In this document: piece by piece, positions 16,953 through 25,759 of the stretch
How the letters are laid out: the number at the start of each line of letters is the position of its first letter
Position numbering within the stretch: position 1 is the stretch's first letter
NCBI RefSeq assembly: GCF_003966695.1
Contig: NZ_AP018827.1
Span: 1,364,001 to 1,428,000 of the forward strand
DNA from: Asticcacaulis excentricus
GTDB lineage: Bacteria; Pseudomonadota; Alphaproteobacteria; Caulobacterales; Caulobacteraceae
DNA length: 64,000 nt
Direction: 5' to 3'
Made by a program: the position numbers and the translations under genes
The notes under the pieces: model-generated
Databases searched by the model: none
Told to the model about the DNA's origin: nothing
The model's input: the letters and a program-made list of their open reading frames with translations, nothing else

Positions 16953-17690
16953 ATGTCACGACTTTCCGGAAAAACCGCCCTGATCACCGCCGCCGGGCAA
17001 GGCATTGGCCGCGCCACCGTCGAAGCCTATGTGCGCGAAGGGGCCACCGTCATCGCCGCCGACATCAACGACGCCAGCCTCAGCGAACTGGCGGCGCTGG
17101 AGAATGTCATCGCGCGCAAGCTCGACGTCACCGACGCCGAAGCGGTCAAGGCCATCGCCGCTGAGTTCCCGAATATCGACATCCTCTATAACTGCGCCGG
17201 TTTCGTGCACGCCGGTACCATTCTCGATTGCGACGAACAGGACTGGGCCTTTTCCAACAGCCTGAACGTCACGGCGCAGTACCGCCTGATCCGCGCCGTC
17301 CTGCCCAACATGATCGCACGCGGCGGTGGCTCGATCATCAACATGTCGTCGATCGCCTCGTCGGTCAAAGGCATCCCCAACCGCTTCGCCTATTGCGCCA
17401 CCAAGGCGGCAGTGATCGGCCTGACCAAGTCGGTGGCGGCGGACTTCGTGGCGCAGGGCATCCGCTGCAACGCCATCTGCCCCGGCACGGTGGAGACGCC
17501 GTCTCTGCTGCAACGCCTGCACGACACGGGCGATTTTGAGCAGGCCTATAAAGACTTCACCGCGCGTCAGGCCATGGGCCGCTTCGGCAAGCCGGAAGAA
17601 CTGGCGGCGCTGGCCGTCTATCTGGGTTCGGACGAATCGAAATTCACCACCGGCCGCGCCCATATCATCGACGGCGGCTGGGTGATGTAA
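16953..17690 (+). CDS. SDR oxidoreductase, probable 2-keto-3-deoxy-L-fuconate dehydrogenase
   Basis: 245 residues from ATG 16953. Classical short-chain dehydrogenase: TAAGQGIG cofactor motif near residue 12, NCAG, active-site Ser in SIINMSSIAS, YCATK with the catalytic Tyr and Lys, and PGTVETPSL. It resembles the BDH2-like group that contains Xanthomonas 2-keto-3-deoxy-L-fuconate dehydrogenase and LRA5, which oxidise C4 to the 2,4-diketo acid. In this cluster it would follow the UxaA-type dehydratase. A longer frame runs back to 16845 but crosses repeat DNA. Confidence 0.85.
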   Translation: MSRLSGKTALITAAGQGIGRATVEAYVREGATVIAADINDASLSELAALENVIARKLDVTDAEAVKAIAAEFPNIDILYNCAGFVHAGTILDCDEQDWAFSNSLNVTAQYRLIRAVLPNMIARGGGSIINMSSIASSVKGIPNRFAYCATKAAVIGLTKSVAADFVAQGIRCNAICPGTVETPSLLQRLHDTGDFEQAYKDFTARQAMGRFGKPEELAALAVYLGSDESKFTTGRAHIIDGGWVM

Positions 17691-17697
17691 GCCTCCT

Positions 17698-17727
17698 CAC
17701 ACGTCTATGGCGCGCCATAGACGTGTG
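17698..17727 (+). terminator. Perfect 30-base palindrome after the SDR gene
   Basis: The arm CACACGTCTATGGCG (17698-17712) is followed directly by its exact reverse complement (17713-17727). It begins 8 bases after the SDR stop. As RNA it makes a 13-bp stem with a GCGC loop. No T tract follows, so it may end the transcript or protect its 3' end. Confidence 0.6.
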
Positions 17728-17795
17728 GATTGCATGGACGGACAAATGCGGGCTCGAAGCGGTTCTTCGCCCGCATTTGACATTTTGGGGCGATG

Positions 17796-17820
17796 CGTTT
17801 CTCTTCTCCGAAGAGAAACG
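17796..17820 (+). promoter_or_regulatory. Hairpin in front of the cupin gene
   Basis: CGTTTCTCTTC and GAAGAGAAACG form a perfect 11-bp stem with a TCC loop, ending just before the cupin ribosome site (GAGG at 17825-17829). It could act as a leader structure or as the end of the preceding transcript. Confidence 0.45.
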
Positions 17821-17835
17821 TAAATGAGGAACCCC

Positions 17836-18249
17836 ATGCGCCTGATCTTAGTGGCTGCGCTGATCGCCCTGCCCTCGTTCGCCCTCGGAGCCCCGCCCAT
17901 GGTCATTATCGACGAAAAGGATACGGTGGTCGAAGAGGCCCCGCCGCACGGCCGGATCGGCATGTCCACCGCCTGGCGCATCAGCGACAAGGCCCCACAG
18001 CGCAGTATGGAGTTCCGCAAACGCAGCCTGCACAAGGGCGCGGCCATCGGCATCCACCCCATCGACCACGACGAGGTCTATTACGTCGTTTCCGGCACCG
18101 GGATTGTGGAATCGGACGGCGTGACTCACACCCTTACCGAGGGCATGACCGCCTATCTCTATGAAGGGGCAAAGGTCGGCATCACACAGGTGGGCGATGA
18201 GCCGCTGACCCTGATCATTTCGTATCCGTTGAAAGCCCGCACGAAATAG
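17836..18249 (+). CDS. Exported cupin-domain protein
   Basis: 137 residues from the ATG at 17836 (GAGGA six bases ahead; an ATG at 17824 would add four residues). A signal peptide (MRLILVAALIALPSFALGAPP) is followed by a single cupin: IGIHPIDHDEVYYVVSGTGIVESDG holds the metal His/Glu motif (HxH-like H..D.DE), and VGITQVGDEPLTLIISYP completes the barrel. Periplasmic location is expected. It may bind a sugar or lactone of the fucose route; no activity can be assigned. Confidence 0.75.
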   Translation: MRLILVAALIALPSFALGAPPMVIIDEKDTVVEEAPPHGRIGMSTAWRISDKAPQRSMEFRKRSLHKGAAIGIHPIDHDEVYYVVSGTGIVESDGVTHTLTEGMTAYLYEGAKVGITQVGDEPLTLIISYPLKARTK

Positions 18250-18252
18250 TGC

Positions 18253-19116
18253 CTACCCGTGCAGGCTTATATCCATCCAGATCAGCGCCACTTCGCCGGG
18301 CTTGAGGCAGCGCAGGCCGGAATTGGCGTGGTGGAAGGGATCGGGCATATGGTTGACCGGCTCGGCGCAGAAATAGTCCTGACCCGGCGGCACATAGACG
18401 TGCAGCCAATGACAATCCGGTGAGGCGCGTAAGGTCAGGACCGGTGTCGCGTCCTCATAGATGTCGGCGCGCCCGGCAAAGCCCGTATGACAATGGTCGA
18501 TCAGACCCGTGTCGCTGACGAAATCCCCCTTCGTCCAGTCCTTGCGCCACACGCCCGCGTACCATTCGGTCGGCAGGCAGTCCATATCGGCGATCCACAC
18601 CCCATCGACGGGCGCCTTGAGCCGCGTCTGAGAGGTGCGGTTGAAATAGGGGTGAAAGCCCAGCCCCGCCGGCATGGCGGTTGAGCTGAGGTTCTTGACG
18701 CTCAACCAGACGCGCAGCCCCGCCGGACGCAGTTCGAACACCTGCCGCGCCTCATAGGCCCACGGCCATTCGTCCGGCTGATGACGATAGGTCAGAACGG
18801 CCCGCGACGGCGATTGCTCCGTCACGCTCCAGCGCGCGCGCCAGCCCTGACCGTGCAGGGTATGCGGATGGTCACCCAGATTGGGGGCCATCTTCACCTT
18901 TTGCGTACCGATGGAGAAGCTGCCGTTACGGATGCGGTTACAGAAGGGCACCAGAGGAAATGACGCCGTTTCCAGCACATCGCGCGGATCTTCGGGGGTC
19001 GGGCGCATGTAGTCGCGGCCCCTGTGGCTCAAAGCGCCGATGGAGCCGCCCAGGTCCGGATGCAAGGCCAGCGTGGTGTCGCGTACCGTAAGGGTCAGCG
19101 TCGAAAGAGCGATCAT
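18253..19116 (-). CDS. galM: Aldose 1-epimerase (galactose mutarotase family)
   Basis: 287 residues of the aldose 1-epimerase beta-sandwich. FCNRIRNGSF carries the substrate Arg; GDHPHTLHGQGWRARW holds the first conserved His; LGFHPYFNR holds the second His; AEPVNHMPDPFH lies near the C-terminal catalytic Glu/Asp region. It interconverts sugar anomers, useful upstream of C1 dehydrogenases and sugar porters. It now lies next to the integrase of a mobile element; before insertion it was probably about 85 bases behind xylE in the same direction. Confidence 0.88.
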   Translation of the reverse strand: MIALSTLTLTVRDTTLALHPDLGGSIGALSHRGRDYMRPTPEDPRDVLETASFPLVPFCNRIRNGSFSIGTQKVKMAPNLGDHPHTLHGQGWRARWSVTEQSPSRAVLTYRHQPDEWPWAYEARQVFELRPAGLRVWLSVKNLSSTAMPAGLGFHPYFNRTSQTRLKAPVDGVWIADMDCLPTEWYAGVWRKDWTKGDFVSDTGLIDHCHTGFAGRADIYEDATPVLTLRASPDCHWLHVYVPPGQDYFCAEPVNHMPDPFHHANSGLRCLKPGEVALIWMDISLHG

Positions 19117-19148
19117 ATGGCATTTCCATGTTTTTGTTTTTCAGACGC

Positions 19149-19173
19149 AAACGGCGGAGCCTGATCGCAGCTC
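19149..19173. repeat. Candidate attL (left end of the integrated element)
   Basis: 25 bases matching 33145-33169 with two mismatches; the identical core is CTGATCGCAGCTC. It lies between galM and the integrase gene, the usual place for an att site. Its left arm ACGGCGGAG is the exact complement of the CTCCGCCGT found just outside the right end, so the uninterrupted site would have been a perfect hairpin. Confidence 0.75.
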
Positions 19174-19240
19174 AGGTCGGCACGCCATATGTGGATGAAT
19201 TCTCTTATCATATTGCAGTATATAATCTTTTAGTCAAAGT

Positions 19241-19274
19241 GCGACACAAAATTTGTCACACAGACTGTCACACA
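19241..19274 (+). repeat. Left copy of TGTCACACA double repeat (possible integrase arm site)
   Basis: 34 bases starting GCGACACAAA and holding TGTCACACA twice, 12 bases apart (19254 and 19266). It matches 33062-33095 at 31 of 34 positions, in the same orientation. It ends at the integrase start codon, so it could bind integrase for recombination and also autoregulate the gene. Confidence 0.65.
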
Positions 19275-21077
19275 ATGTCCAAGTCACCTGATCATCTGCT
19301 CCTCCGTAGTGGCGTCTACTATTACCGCCGGAGATACCCCCGCGAGCTAGAGAAGCTGTTGGGCCTAGACAAGCCTCAGTTCTTTCAAAAGTCGCTCAGG
19401 ACTAAAAACCTCCGAGAGGCACACAGGCTGGCAGCTATCGAAGACAAGCTATTTGAGGAAGAATGCACCCGACAGCTCACGGGAGAAACACCGGCAACGA
19501 CGGCGGAGGTGGTCTTGACCGACGACTTCCTCAGAGAACTGGCCGCGAAGCAATATAACCGATACATCGAAGAAGACCGGGAACTGATGCGCAAGGCAAA
19601 AAGCGACCCATTGGTCGCTGAACAGGTTGAGCGCATGGCTACATCGCTCGCGCCCTCTGTGGCATTCTCGGCTAAAGGACAACCCCTTCCCCCCCGTCCC
19701 AATGCTCGATCCCATTCGCAGATAGTTCGAGACTACTTTGAACCCGATGTGATGGTTGACGCTGCCATCATTGAGCAAAGACTTGGGTTACGAGGTCACC
19801 CCGGCGCGCGTGACCTCCTATCAGAGGCGTTACTTGACGCTAGGATCAAAGCCTATTGGGCGCAACATACCCTCCCTACCGGAGCGGTTTTTCCTGATGA
19901 CTACAAGCCAACGAGCGGCGAGGATATTCCAGCGCACCCTTCTGAGACCTGGACTATTCGAACGCTAGCTGAGGAATTTATCTCTCAGTGTGATCCCAGC
20001 TCCGGATGGCGTCATAAGATTGAAGTCGCCGCCGACGCCTTCGAGCAAGCACTCGGCACCGCCATACCTTTATCAAAAATCACCAAGCGTCACGTTACCG
20101 CCTACGTTCAACTCATGCTGAGGGTACCCAGTCGCTACACGCATCGTTTCCCCGGAATGAGCCTTCACGATGCTATCGCAGCGAACGGACAACTCCCTGC
20201 TCCATATGAGACTCTCGGTCCCACTACTGTGAAAGAGAACTATCTGTCACCAATAGGTCGATTGTTCGACTTTGCAGAAAACGATTTGCACGCTCGCATA
20301 ACCAGCCCAGCGCGCGGCATTAAAGTGAAGGGTGCGAGCAAGAGCATAGGACGCCGGACGAGCTTTGAGATCGACGAACTCTCCAGACTCTTCAAACAGC
20401 CATTGTTCTCTGGCTGTAAGTCACCGGATCGAACACTGACCCCCGGCGACTTTTTGGTGACCGACCACCAATTCTGGACGCCCCTTTTGATGCTGTTCAC
20501 CGGTGCGCGAGTCAGTGAAATAGCCCAACTCTCGATCACCGATGTCAAGGTTGAGGCATCGACACCTCATATTTCGATACTGACGGAGTTCGATCCCGAC
20601 GACCCCGAAGAACGAGAATACGTAAAGTCCTTCAAAACGGAAAACTCAAAGCGATTGATCCCTTTGCACCCGCAACTGGTAGAGCTGGGCCTCGGTGAGT
20701 ACGTGAAGCATGTTGCGGCGCGAGGATCGAAGAGGCTTTTTCCGGAATGGCCCCTCTCGACAAACGAGAGGAAACTCTACTCATCTGCGACTTGGGTACG
20801 GCGTTTCAATGAGAAAATCATCCCGGAGGTTACGAGTCGTGTGCCTCGGCCGAAAATTTACAACCTACGTCACACGTTTAAAACCCGGCTTGCGATCAGC
20901 GAAGTGCCGCCGCAATATCAAAACAAAATCCTCGGTCATGCACCGATTGCGATGGACAAGCGCTATCTCGACGTTATCCCCATCGACGTGCTCTACAAGT
21001 CGATGCTTTCCCTAAATTACGACGGCTTGGACCTATCCGGCATTGCCAGATACTCACGACGGACGAGCACAAGGTGA
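19275..21077 (+). CDS. Tyrosine site-specific integrase
   Basis: 600 residues from ATG 19275. The N-terminus SPDHLLLRSGVYYYRRRYPREL is the DUF6538-type arm/N domain found in many alphaproteobacterial phage and island integrases. The catalytic domain holds TGARVSEIAQL (first Arg), IYNLRHTFKTRLAISEVP (HxxR as RHTF..R), LGHAPIAMDKRY (His and the nucleophile Tyr in RYLD). A longer frame to 19128 would run through the att region and the repeated arm sites, so it is not preferred. The enzyme should integrate and excise this element at the att core. Confidence 0.9.
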   Translation: MSKSPDHLLLRSGVYYYRRRYPRELEKLLGLDKPQFFQKSLRTKNLREAHRLAAIEDKLFEEECTRQLTGETPATTAEVVLTDDFLRELAAKQYNRYIEEDRELMRKAKSDPLVAEQVERMATSLAPSVAFSAKGQPLPPRPNARSHSQIVRDYFEPDVMVDAAIIEQRLGLRGHPGARDLLSEALLDARIKAYWAQHTLPTGAVFPDDYKPTSGEDIPAHPSETWTIRTLAEEFISQCDPSSGWRHKIEVAADAFEQALGTAIPLSKITKRHVTAYVQLMLRVPSRYTHRFPGMSLHDAIAANGQLPAPYETLGPTTVKENYLSPIGRLFDFAENDLHARITSPARGIKVKGASKSIGRRTSFEIDELSRLFKQPLFSGCKSPDRTLTPGDFLVTDHQFWTPLLMLFTGARVSEIAQLSITDVKVEASTPHISILTEFDPDDPEEREYVKSFKTENSKRLIPLHPQLVELGLGEYVKHVAARGSKRLFPEWPLSTNERKLYSSATWVRRFNEKIIPEVTSRVPRPKIYNLRHTFKTRLAISEVPPQYQNKILGHAPIAMDKRYLDVIPIDVLYKSMLSLNYDGLDLSGIARYSRRTSTR

Positions 21078-21366
21078 CAGCCGCCCCTGACCCCTACGAT
21101 GTCAACGTACTGATAAACCATACTTTTCAATGGCATGGACCGGCAAACACGGGCAAACGTGTTCAAGCGTTTTCAGGGTTTGCCGTTTCTTGGCGTGTCA
21201 CTTGCGTGGCGCCCATCGGATTTTAAGTCCGAAGAAAGTGACTGAAAGATATGGCCTTTTCCTCAAACCAGAGAGGGAAAAGCCCCTTTTCTTTCATGTG
21301 CTTATAGAATCTCGTCAAACCAAAATCGACACCGAGCTGCATGGAAATTGTGAGGTTGAGAGCAAG
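21078..21366. other. Gap between the integrase and hsdR: no gene supported
   Basis: A 126-residue open frame (21130-21510) crosses this gap on the plus strand but runs into hsdR on the opposite strand and has no recognisable motif or ribosome site. A short CGGATTTTAAGTCCG segment near 21220 looks like a tRNA anticodon arm but has no other tRNA parts. Confidence 0.5.
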
Positions 21367-24300
21367 TCAGCTATATCGGGTCGTCACGAAATCCCAAACC
21401 TGCCGCACCTTTTGGTCCCAGACTTCCATTGGGTAAGGCATCTCCGGAAGTTGGTTCAGCCGGACCCTGATCTCGCTGTAAACCGCTCCCCGCGTTTCCT
21501 GAGCCCGTAGCCAGTCCAGATGGTCGGTTAGCTCGTGCAGCTTGCTTAACAGGTCACGAGCGACCTTTTTCACCTCAACCTGCTCTGCGCTCGACAGGAC
21601 CGGCTCAGGCTTTGTCAAGAGGTCGTAGATAGCCAGCTCGTCTTCTGTCAGACCCTCCTTGACCGCACGGTGCTCCTCTTCGTCCATCTCACGGACGAAG
21701 GTTTGTAAGTCTTCAAAGAGGCGTTCAACATCAATGGCACCGGTATTGTAAGCGTCGATTAGCTTCTCCAGCTTTTCGACAAGGTGCACTCGCGTGGGGT
21801 TAGCCCTTGCCATCGACTCAACTCTCGCCTCGGCTTCTTCCCGGAGGGTTTCCGTGGTGACCCTGGGGCTCTCGTGAAACAGGTCGGCAAGCCTGTCGAA
21901 ATCTATGTTTGAAAGGTCAACTCGACCTTCTGCCTTGTCACCGGTGATGATGGGCGCAAGGATGGCTACCCCCTCGATATGTTCGTCCAGCAGTTCGGCA
22001 ATCTGTCTTTGGATAGCGGTGATATCGACCGGTGTGAGCTTGGCCCGGACTGCCTCCGCCAAGGTGTGCAAAACCGCGACGGGCCTAAGGTAAGTTGCCG
22101 CCCGCTCATCCGGAAGGAGTGCCTTATAGGCTTTGGTGACCTCTGAGGTCAGCCTGAAGAACTCCTTGCGTACTTCATCCGGCGCAATCAAAGCCTCTAC
22201 AGCCGACGCAATAAGCCTTAGCCGCGTTAGGGGCTCAGCCTGTGCGATAACAACGGCATCTACATTGTGCGCTTGGACATAGGTTTGCGCCACGTCCAAT
22301 GCCCCTTCCAGCGCCGCGACAAGAGCCGCTTTGTCTTGGATAGGCTCGCCCTCGCCCTCTCCGTCTTGACCGTTCGCACCGCCCGCATAGATGGCGAGGG
22401 CTCGCTGAAGGTTGTTGAAAACACCAACATAATCGACAATGACGCCCGATGTTTTACCGCTCGCCTTACGGTTCGCGCGGGCGATGGTCTGCATCAGCGT
22501 ATGGTTCTTCATGGGCTTGTCGAGATAGACCGTGCCTATAGACGGCACATCAAATCCCGTGATCCACATGGCGCATACAAACACCAACCGAAGTGGATCA
22601 TTCCCGTCTTTGAACTTCTCTTCAAGGTCTTCGGTCTGCATCCGACGACGGTGGTGCGTGATGTCCAGCCCCTTCTTGCGCAGGTCGTCCACCTCGTTCT
22701 GACCCTGACTGACCACCACAGCCATGTCCAGTTCCCGCAACCATGTCAGCCGTTCGGAGATAGCCGCGCCCTCAGCTTCATGAGCCGTCTTCAGCTTGAC
22801 TTCATCTTCCGCGATCAATCGCGCGATAGACAGTTTGACGCGGTTGTACATCGCAACCGCCGTTGCCTTGTCGATGGCAACGAACATGGCCTTTCCGCGA
22901 TAGCCGCGTTGAGAGAAATGCAGCGCCACATCGTCCGCCACCTTGTCCAGCCGGTCAGGGTTGGTGATCAGCGTATACTGCCGGGCGAACTCGCGATTGA
23001 GCTTGGCTTCCTGTGCTTCATCCAGCATGGCATCTTCGAGTAGAGCGTCTAAACCGTCCTGGAGGACGTCTTTATCAAGCTGAAGCTCTGGTTTTCGGGC
23101 CTCGTAATAGAGCGGCACCGTCGCTCCGTCCTTTACCGACTGCGAGAAATCATAAATCGAGACATAGTCACCGAAGACCTCTCGCGTGCGGCTATCCGAA
23201 CCTTTGATCAGCGGGGTGCCGGTGAATCCAATGAAGGCGGCATTCGGTAAGGCCTTCCGCATGTTCATCGCTAAGATGTCATACTGGCTGCGGTGCGCCT
23301 CATCGGTAATAACGATAATGTCTGAACGATCCGACAATACCGGCATGGGCTCGCCGTCACCGGTCGAGAACTTTTGGATGAGAGTAAAGACATAGCGCTC
23401 ATTGCTCGCCAGCAACTCGCGGAGATGTTGCCGACTTGCCGCCTGAGCGTTCTGAATATCCTTGGTCAGTGCACCGGCAGTTTTGAATTGCCCAGAAATC
23501 TGAATATCCAATTCGTTACGGTCAGTCACGATGACAAAGGTATAATTCCCCCCAAGCCGACGAAGAACCTTCTCGGCAAACATGACCATAGAAAGGCTCT
23601 TGCCTGACCCTTGGGTGTGCCAAAAAACCCCCAGCTTCCCTTTGTTGTCGTCGATTTTCTGAACGGCTTCGATAGCGCGGTTGACACCCAAGACCTGGTG
23701 ATACTTGCCGACGACCTTCCGTAAACCGTTTTTGGTTTCATCGAAGAGAAGGAAATTTTCGATCAGGTCAAGGAACCGCTGGGGCTCACAGGTAGCGCGC
23801 AACAGCGTCTCAAGTGACAAGTCTTCCGGCCCGTCCTCGTGCAGCTTTTTCCAAGGGGCAAACACCTCAAAATCAGCATGTGCCGGACCCATCACGGTTT
23901 CGATCCCATTCGACAGGATGACAAAACCGTTGGCGTGGAAAACCTGCGGGATGGTATCGCGATAATCGCGGACATTGTCCTCGTGGGCGCTGGCCAGCGG
24001 CTTCGTTGGCGCCTTCCATTCAGCCAACAACAACGGCAGACCGTTCACATAGCCAATGGTATCCGGGCGACGTTTGTGAAGAAGCCCTTGTAACCAGACC
24101 TGACTGGCGGCGACAAAGTCATTGTTGTGCGCGTCTCGCCAGTCGATAACACGAACCCGATGGTCATCATAACCACCTTTCTCATTCCGGACCTGCACGG
24201 TAACCCCATCGACCAATAGCGCCAAGACATCGCGATTGGCATTGACCGGTGACAAAGCCGACCGATCCTTCGTCAGCTCAATCTCAGCGGCTTCAACCGC

Positions 24301-24519
24301 GCTGATGGGTAGAGATGAGTTGAGCTTCACCAGTGCTGCCCGTAGCCGCGCCGGAAGGTAGGACTGGTGAAAACCGGTTCGGCCCGTTGGATTGGTTGCT
24401 CCCGGTATCTCATGCATCAGATTGATTGCCGTCCAGCCCAAGGCCTCCAATAGCGCTAAGGCGGGCTTTTCCACCACACCGTTTTCAGAGGCAACCATAC
24501 CAGTCAGCGAAGGGGGCAT
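21367..24519 (-). CDS. hsdR: Type I restriction enzyme, R (motor/nuclease) subunit
   Basis: 1050 residues from ATG 24519, one base after the hsdS stop; a longer in-frame start at 24555 would overlap hsdS. The PD-(D/E)xK nuclease motif is visible at D153, E167 and K169 (LLLAEWKAP). The SF2 translocase follows: QGSGKS (Walker A, about 303-308), TDEAHR (about 405-410), FTGTP (about 432-436) and later ARANRKASGK with the motif VI arginine. The C-terminal helical region contacts the methylase core. It cleaves unmethylated DNA after ATP-driven translocation. Full length with no break. Confidence 0.93.
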   Translation of the reverse strand: MPPSLTGMVASENGVVEKPALALLEALGWTAINLMHEIPGATNPTGRTGFHQSYLPARLRAALVKLNSSLPISAVEAAEIELTKDRSALSPVNANRDVLALLVDGVTVQVRNEKGGYDDHRVRVIDWRDAHNNDFVAASQVWLQGLLHKRRPDTIGYVNGLPLLLAEWKAPTKPLASAHEDNVRDYRDTIPQVFHANGFVILSNGIETVMGPAHADFEVFAPWKKLHEDGPEDLSLETLLRATCEPQRFLDLIENFLLFDETKNGLRKVVGKYHQVLGVNRAIEAVQKIDDNKGKLGVFWHTQGSGKSLSMVMFAEKVLRRLGGNYTFVIVTDRNELDIQISGQFKTAGALTKDIQNAQAASRQHLRELLASNERYVFTLIQKFSTGDGEPMPVLSDRSDIIVITDEAHRSQYDILAMNMRKALPNAAFIGFTGTPLIKGSDSRTREVFGDYVSIYDFSQSVKDGATVPLYYEARKPELQLDKDVLQDGLDALLEDAMLDEAQEAKLNREFARQYTLITNPDRLDKVADDVALHFSQRGYRGKAMFVAIDKATAVAMYNRVKLSIARLIAEDEVKLKTAHEAEGAAISERLTWLRELDMAVVVSQGQNEVDDLRKKGLDITHHRRRMQTEDLEEKFKDGNDPLRLVFVCAMWITGFDVPSIGTVYLDKPMKNHTLMQTIARANRKASGKTSGVIVDYVGVFNNLQRALAIYAGGANGQDGEGEGEPIQDKAALVAALEGALDVAQTYVQAHNVDAVVIAQAEPLTRLRLIASAVEALIAPDEVRKEFFRLTSEVTKAYKALLPDERAATYLRPVAVLHTLAEAVRAKLTPVDITAIQRQIAELLDEHIEGVAILAPIITGDKAEGRVDLSNIDFDRLADLFHESPRVTTETLREEAEARVESMARANPTRVHLVEKLEKLIDAYNTGAIDVERLFEDLQTFVREMDEEEHRAVKEGLTEDELAIYDLLTKPEPVLSSAEQVEVKKVARDLLSKLHELTDHLDWLRAQETRGAVYSEIRVRLNQLPEMPYPMEVWDQKVRQVWDFVTTRYS

Positions 24520-24520
24520 C

Positions 24521-25759
24521 TTAGGCGATCTCCAATTCCTTCTCGGCTGCGGCAACCGATAATTGACCCGTCATTAGGCGCGGCAGAAGAAGGTCGCGTG
24601 AGGCAGCGAGATGTTGGTTGGCAAGTGTCAACTTCGCTATAAGATCCAACAACGGACCCGCAAAATCGTGATAATGGCTCATCAATTCATCGGTGGGGAT
24701 AGCTATTTGCACGCTCGAGAACTTCTGCTTGTTCACGTTCGTCATTGTCGCCCCGTTCGACCCAAGATTCTGCAAGTGAGCCTTAAGGCTCTCCAAAGCG
24801 AAATAAAGGTATTCTCGCCAATGAGGATCATGTGGCACGAGAGTGTTAATCTGCTGATTGGTTTGGGACGGTTTGGTGGTAATTGAAACAAGTCCGACAG
24901 TGGCAATGCAACTTACACACAGGGAACCCGCAGGCACTGTCTTACTCATCTGGGAAGATGCACCTTGCGAAGATAGGCTATCCGCCGTCTGCCAAATGAA
25001 CATCGATTGGTGCATATCAGGTATCTTTACGAATGGAACATCGGCACCATAGAAAGCTGGATTAGCCTTGCTCGGTGTTTTCCCCGTTATCACCGCACCC
25101 ATCTGTCCCAGAGTCTTACAGTTCCACCCCTCCGGAAGGGGACCATTGGGAGTGTCAACCAGCGGGACGCTTTCGTGACCGGGAAAGCGGAACCGGACGA
25201 ACCACTCTTCAAAGAGCCCGCGCGCCATCTCCTCTAGAACAGCGATGCGTCGCTGGTTCACCTCGATAAGATCGTCATAGGCACCAAGAATCCCCGCGAT
25301 CCGAGCCTGAGTTTCGAGACTAGGACAATTAATCTCAAGGTCCGAAAAGACTGACTTGTTGATGATCGGTGTGGCTGTACCTGCGGCTCGCGTCCTCAGC
25401 TCGTCGGTCTTTTGTCGCATCGAATAATACACAAAGTGTGCATCAAAAGCTGACGGATCAACAACGATGCTATTGATTTGCTGATTAGTATGGGACGGCT
25501 TCAAGGTCATGCAGACCTTGCCGATAGACGCAATACAGACCACGCATATCGAGCGAGATGGCAGGATCAACCGCTCCTTTACATCCCAAGCTGTCGATAG
25601 ATAACGCTCTGTTTGGATATGCCGCGCATCGTCAGACATGTCGCTCGGTGTAATAAAAGGAATGCCCCCTATAAATAGCTCCGGTTGCGCTGATGGTGGA
25701 GTTTTGCCTGTAATGACTCTTCCCAGATCGCCAATCCTAACGGTCCGCCACTCGCTCAC
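24521..25759 (-). CDS. hsdS: Type I restriction-modification, specificity subunit
   Basis: 412 residues with two target-recognition domains, each starting with the same phrase: WRTVRIGDLGRVITGKTPPSAQPE at the N-terminus and WNCKTLGQMGAVITGKTPSKANPA near residue 205. The first central conserved helix is ILGAYDDLIEVNQRRIAVLEEMARGLFEEWF; the second lies near the C-terminus (LDLIAKLTLANQHLAASRDLLLPRLMTG). The two domains read the two halves of a bipartite DNA site. It overlaps hsdM by four bases (ATGA). Confidence 0.92.
   Translation of the reverse strand: MSEWRTVRIGDLGRVITGKTPPSAQPELFIGGIPFITPSDMSDDARHIQTERYLSTAWDVKERLILPSRSICVVCIASIGKVCMTLKPSHTNQQINSIVVDPSAFDAHFVYYSMRQKTDELRTRAAGTATPIINKSVFSDLEINCPSLETQARIAGILGAYDDLIEVNQRRIAVLEEMARGLFEEWFVRFRFPGHESVPLVDTPNGPLPEGWNCKTLGQMGAVITGKTPSKANPAFYGADVPFVKIPDMHQSMFIWQTADSLSSQGASSQMSKTVPAGSLCVSCIATVGLVSITTKPSQTNQQINTLVPHDPHWREYLYFALESLKAHLQNLGSNGATMTNVNKQKFSSVQIAIPTDELMSHYHDFAGPLLDLIAKLTLANQHLAASRDLLLPRLMTGQLSVAAAEKELEIA

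Noticed and set aside
19183-19195. CATATGTGG shared upstream of fucP and galM as a common operator
   Set aside because: The galM copy lies inside the mobile element beyond attL, so the match is probably chance.
21212-21236. tRNA-like anticodon arm (CGGATTTTAAGTCCG)
   Set aside because: No acceptor stem, D arm or T arm around it; too little for a tRNA or a tRNA-derived att site, and the element ends are explained better by the 25-base repeats.
21130-21510. 126-residue open frame after the integrase
   Set aside because: Runs into hsdR on the opposite strand, shows no motif and no ribosome site.
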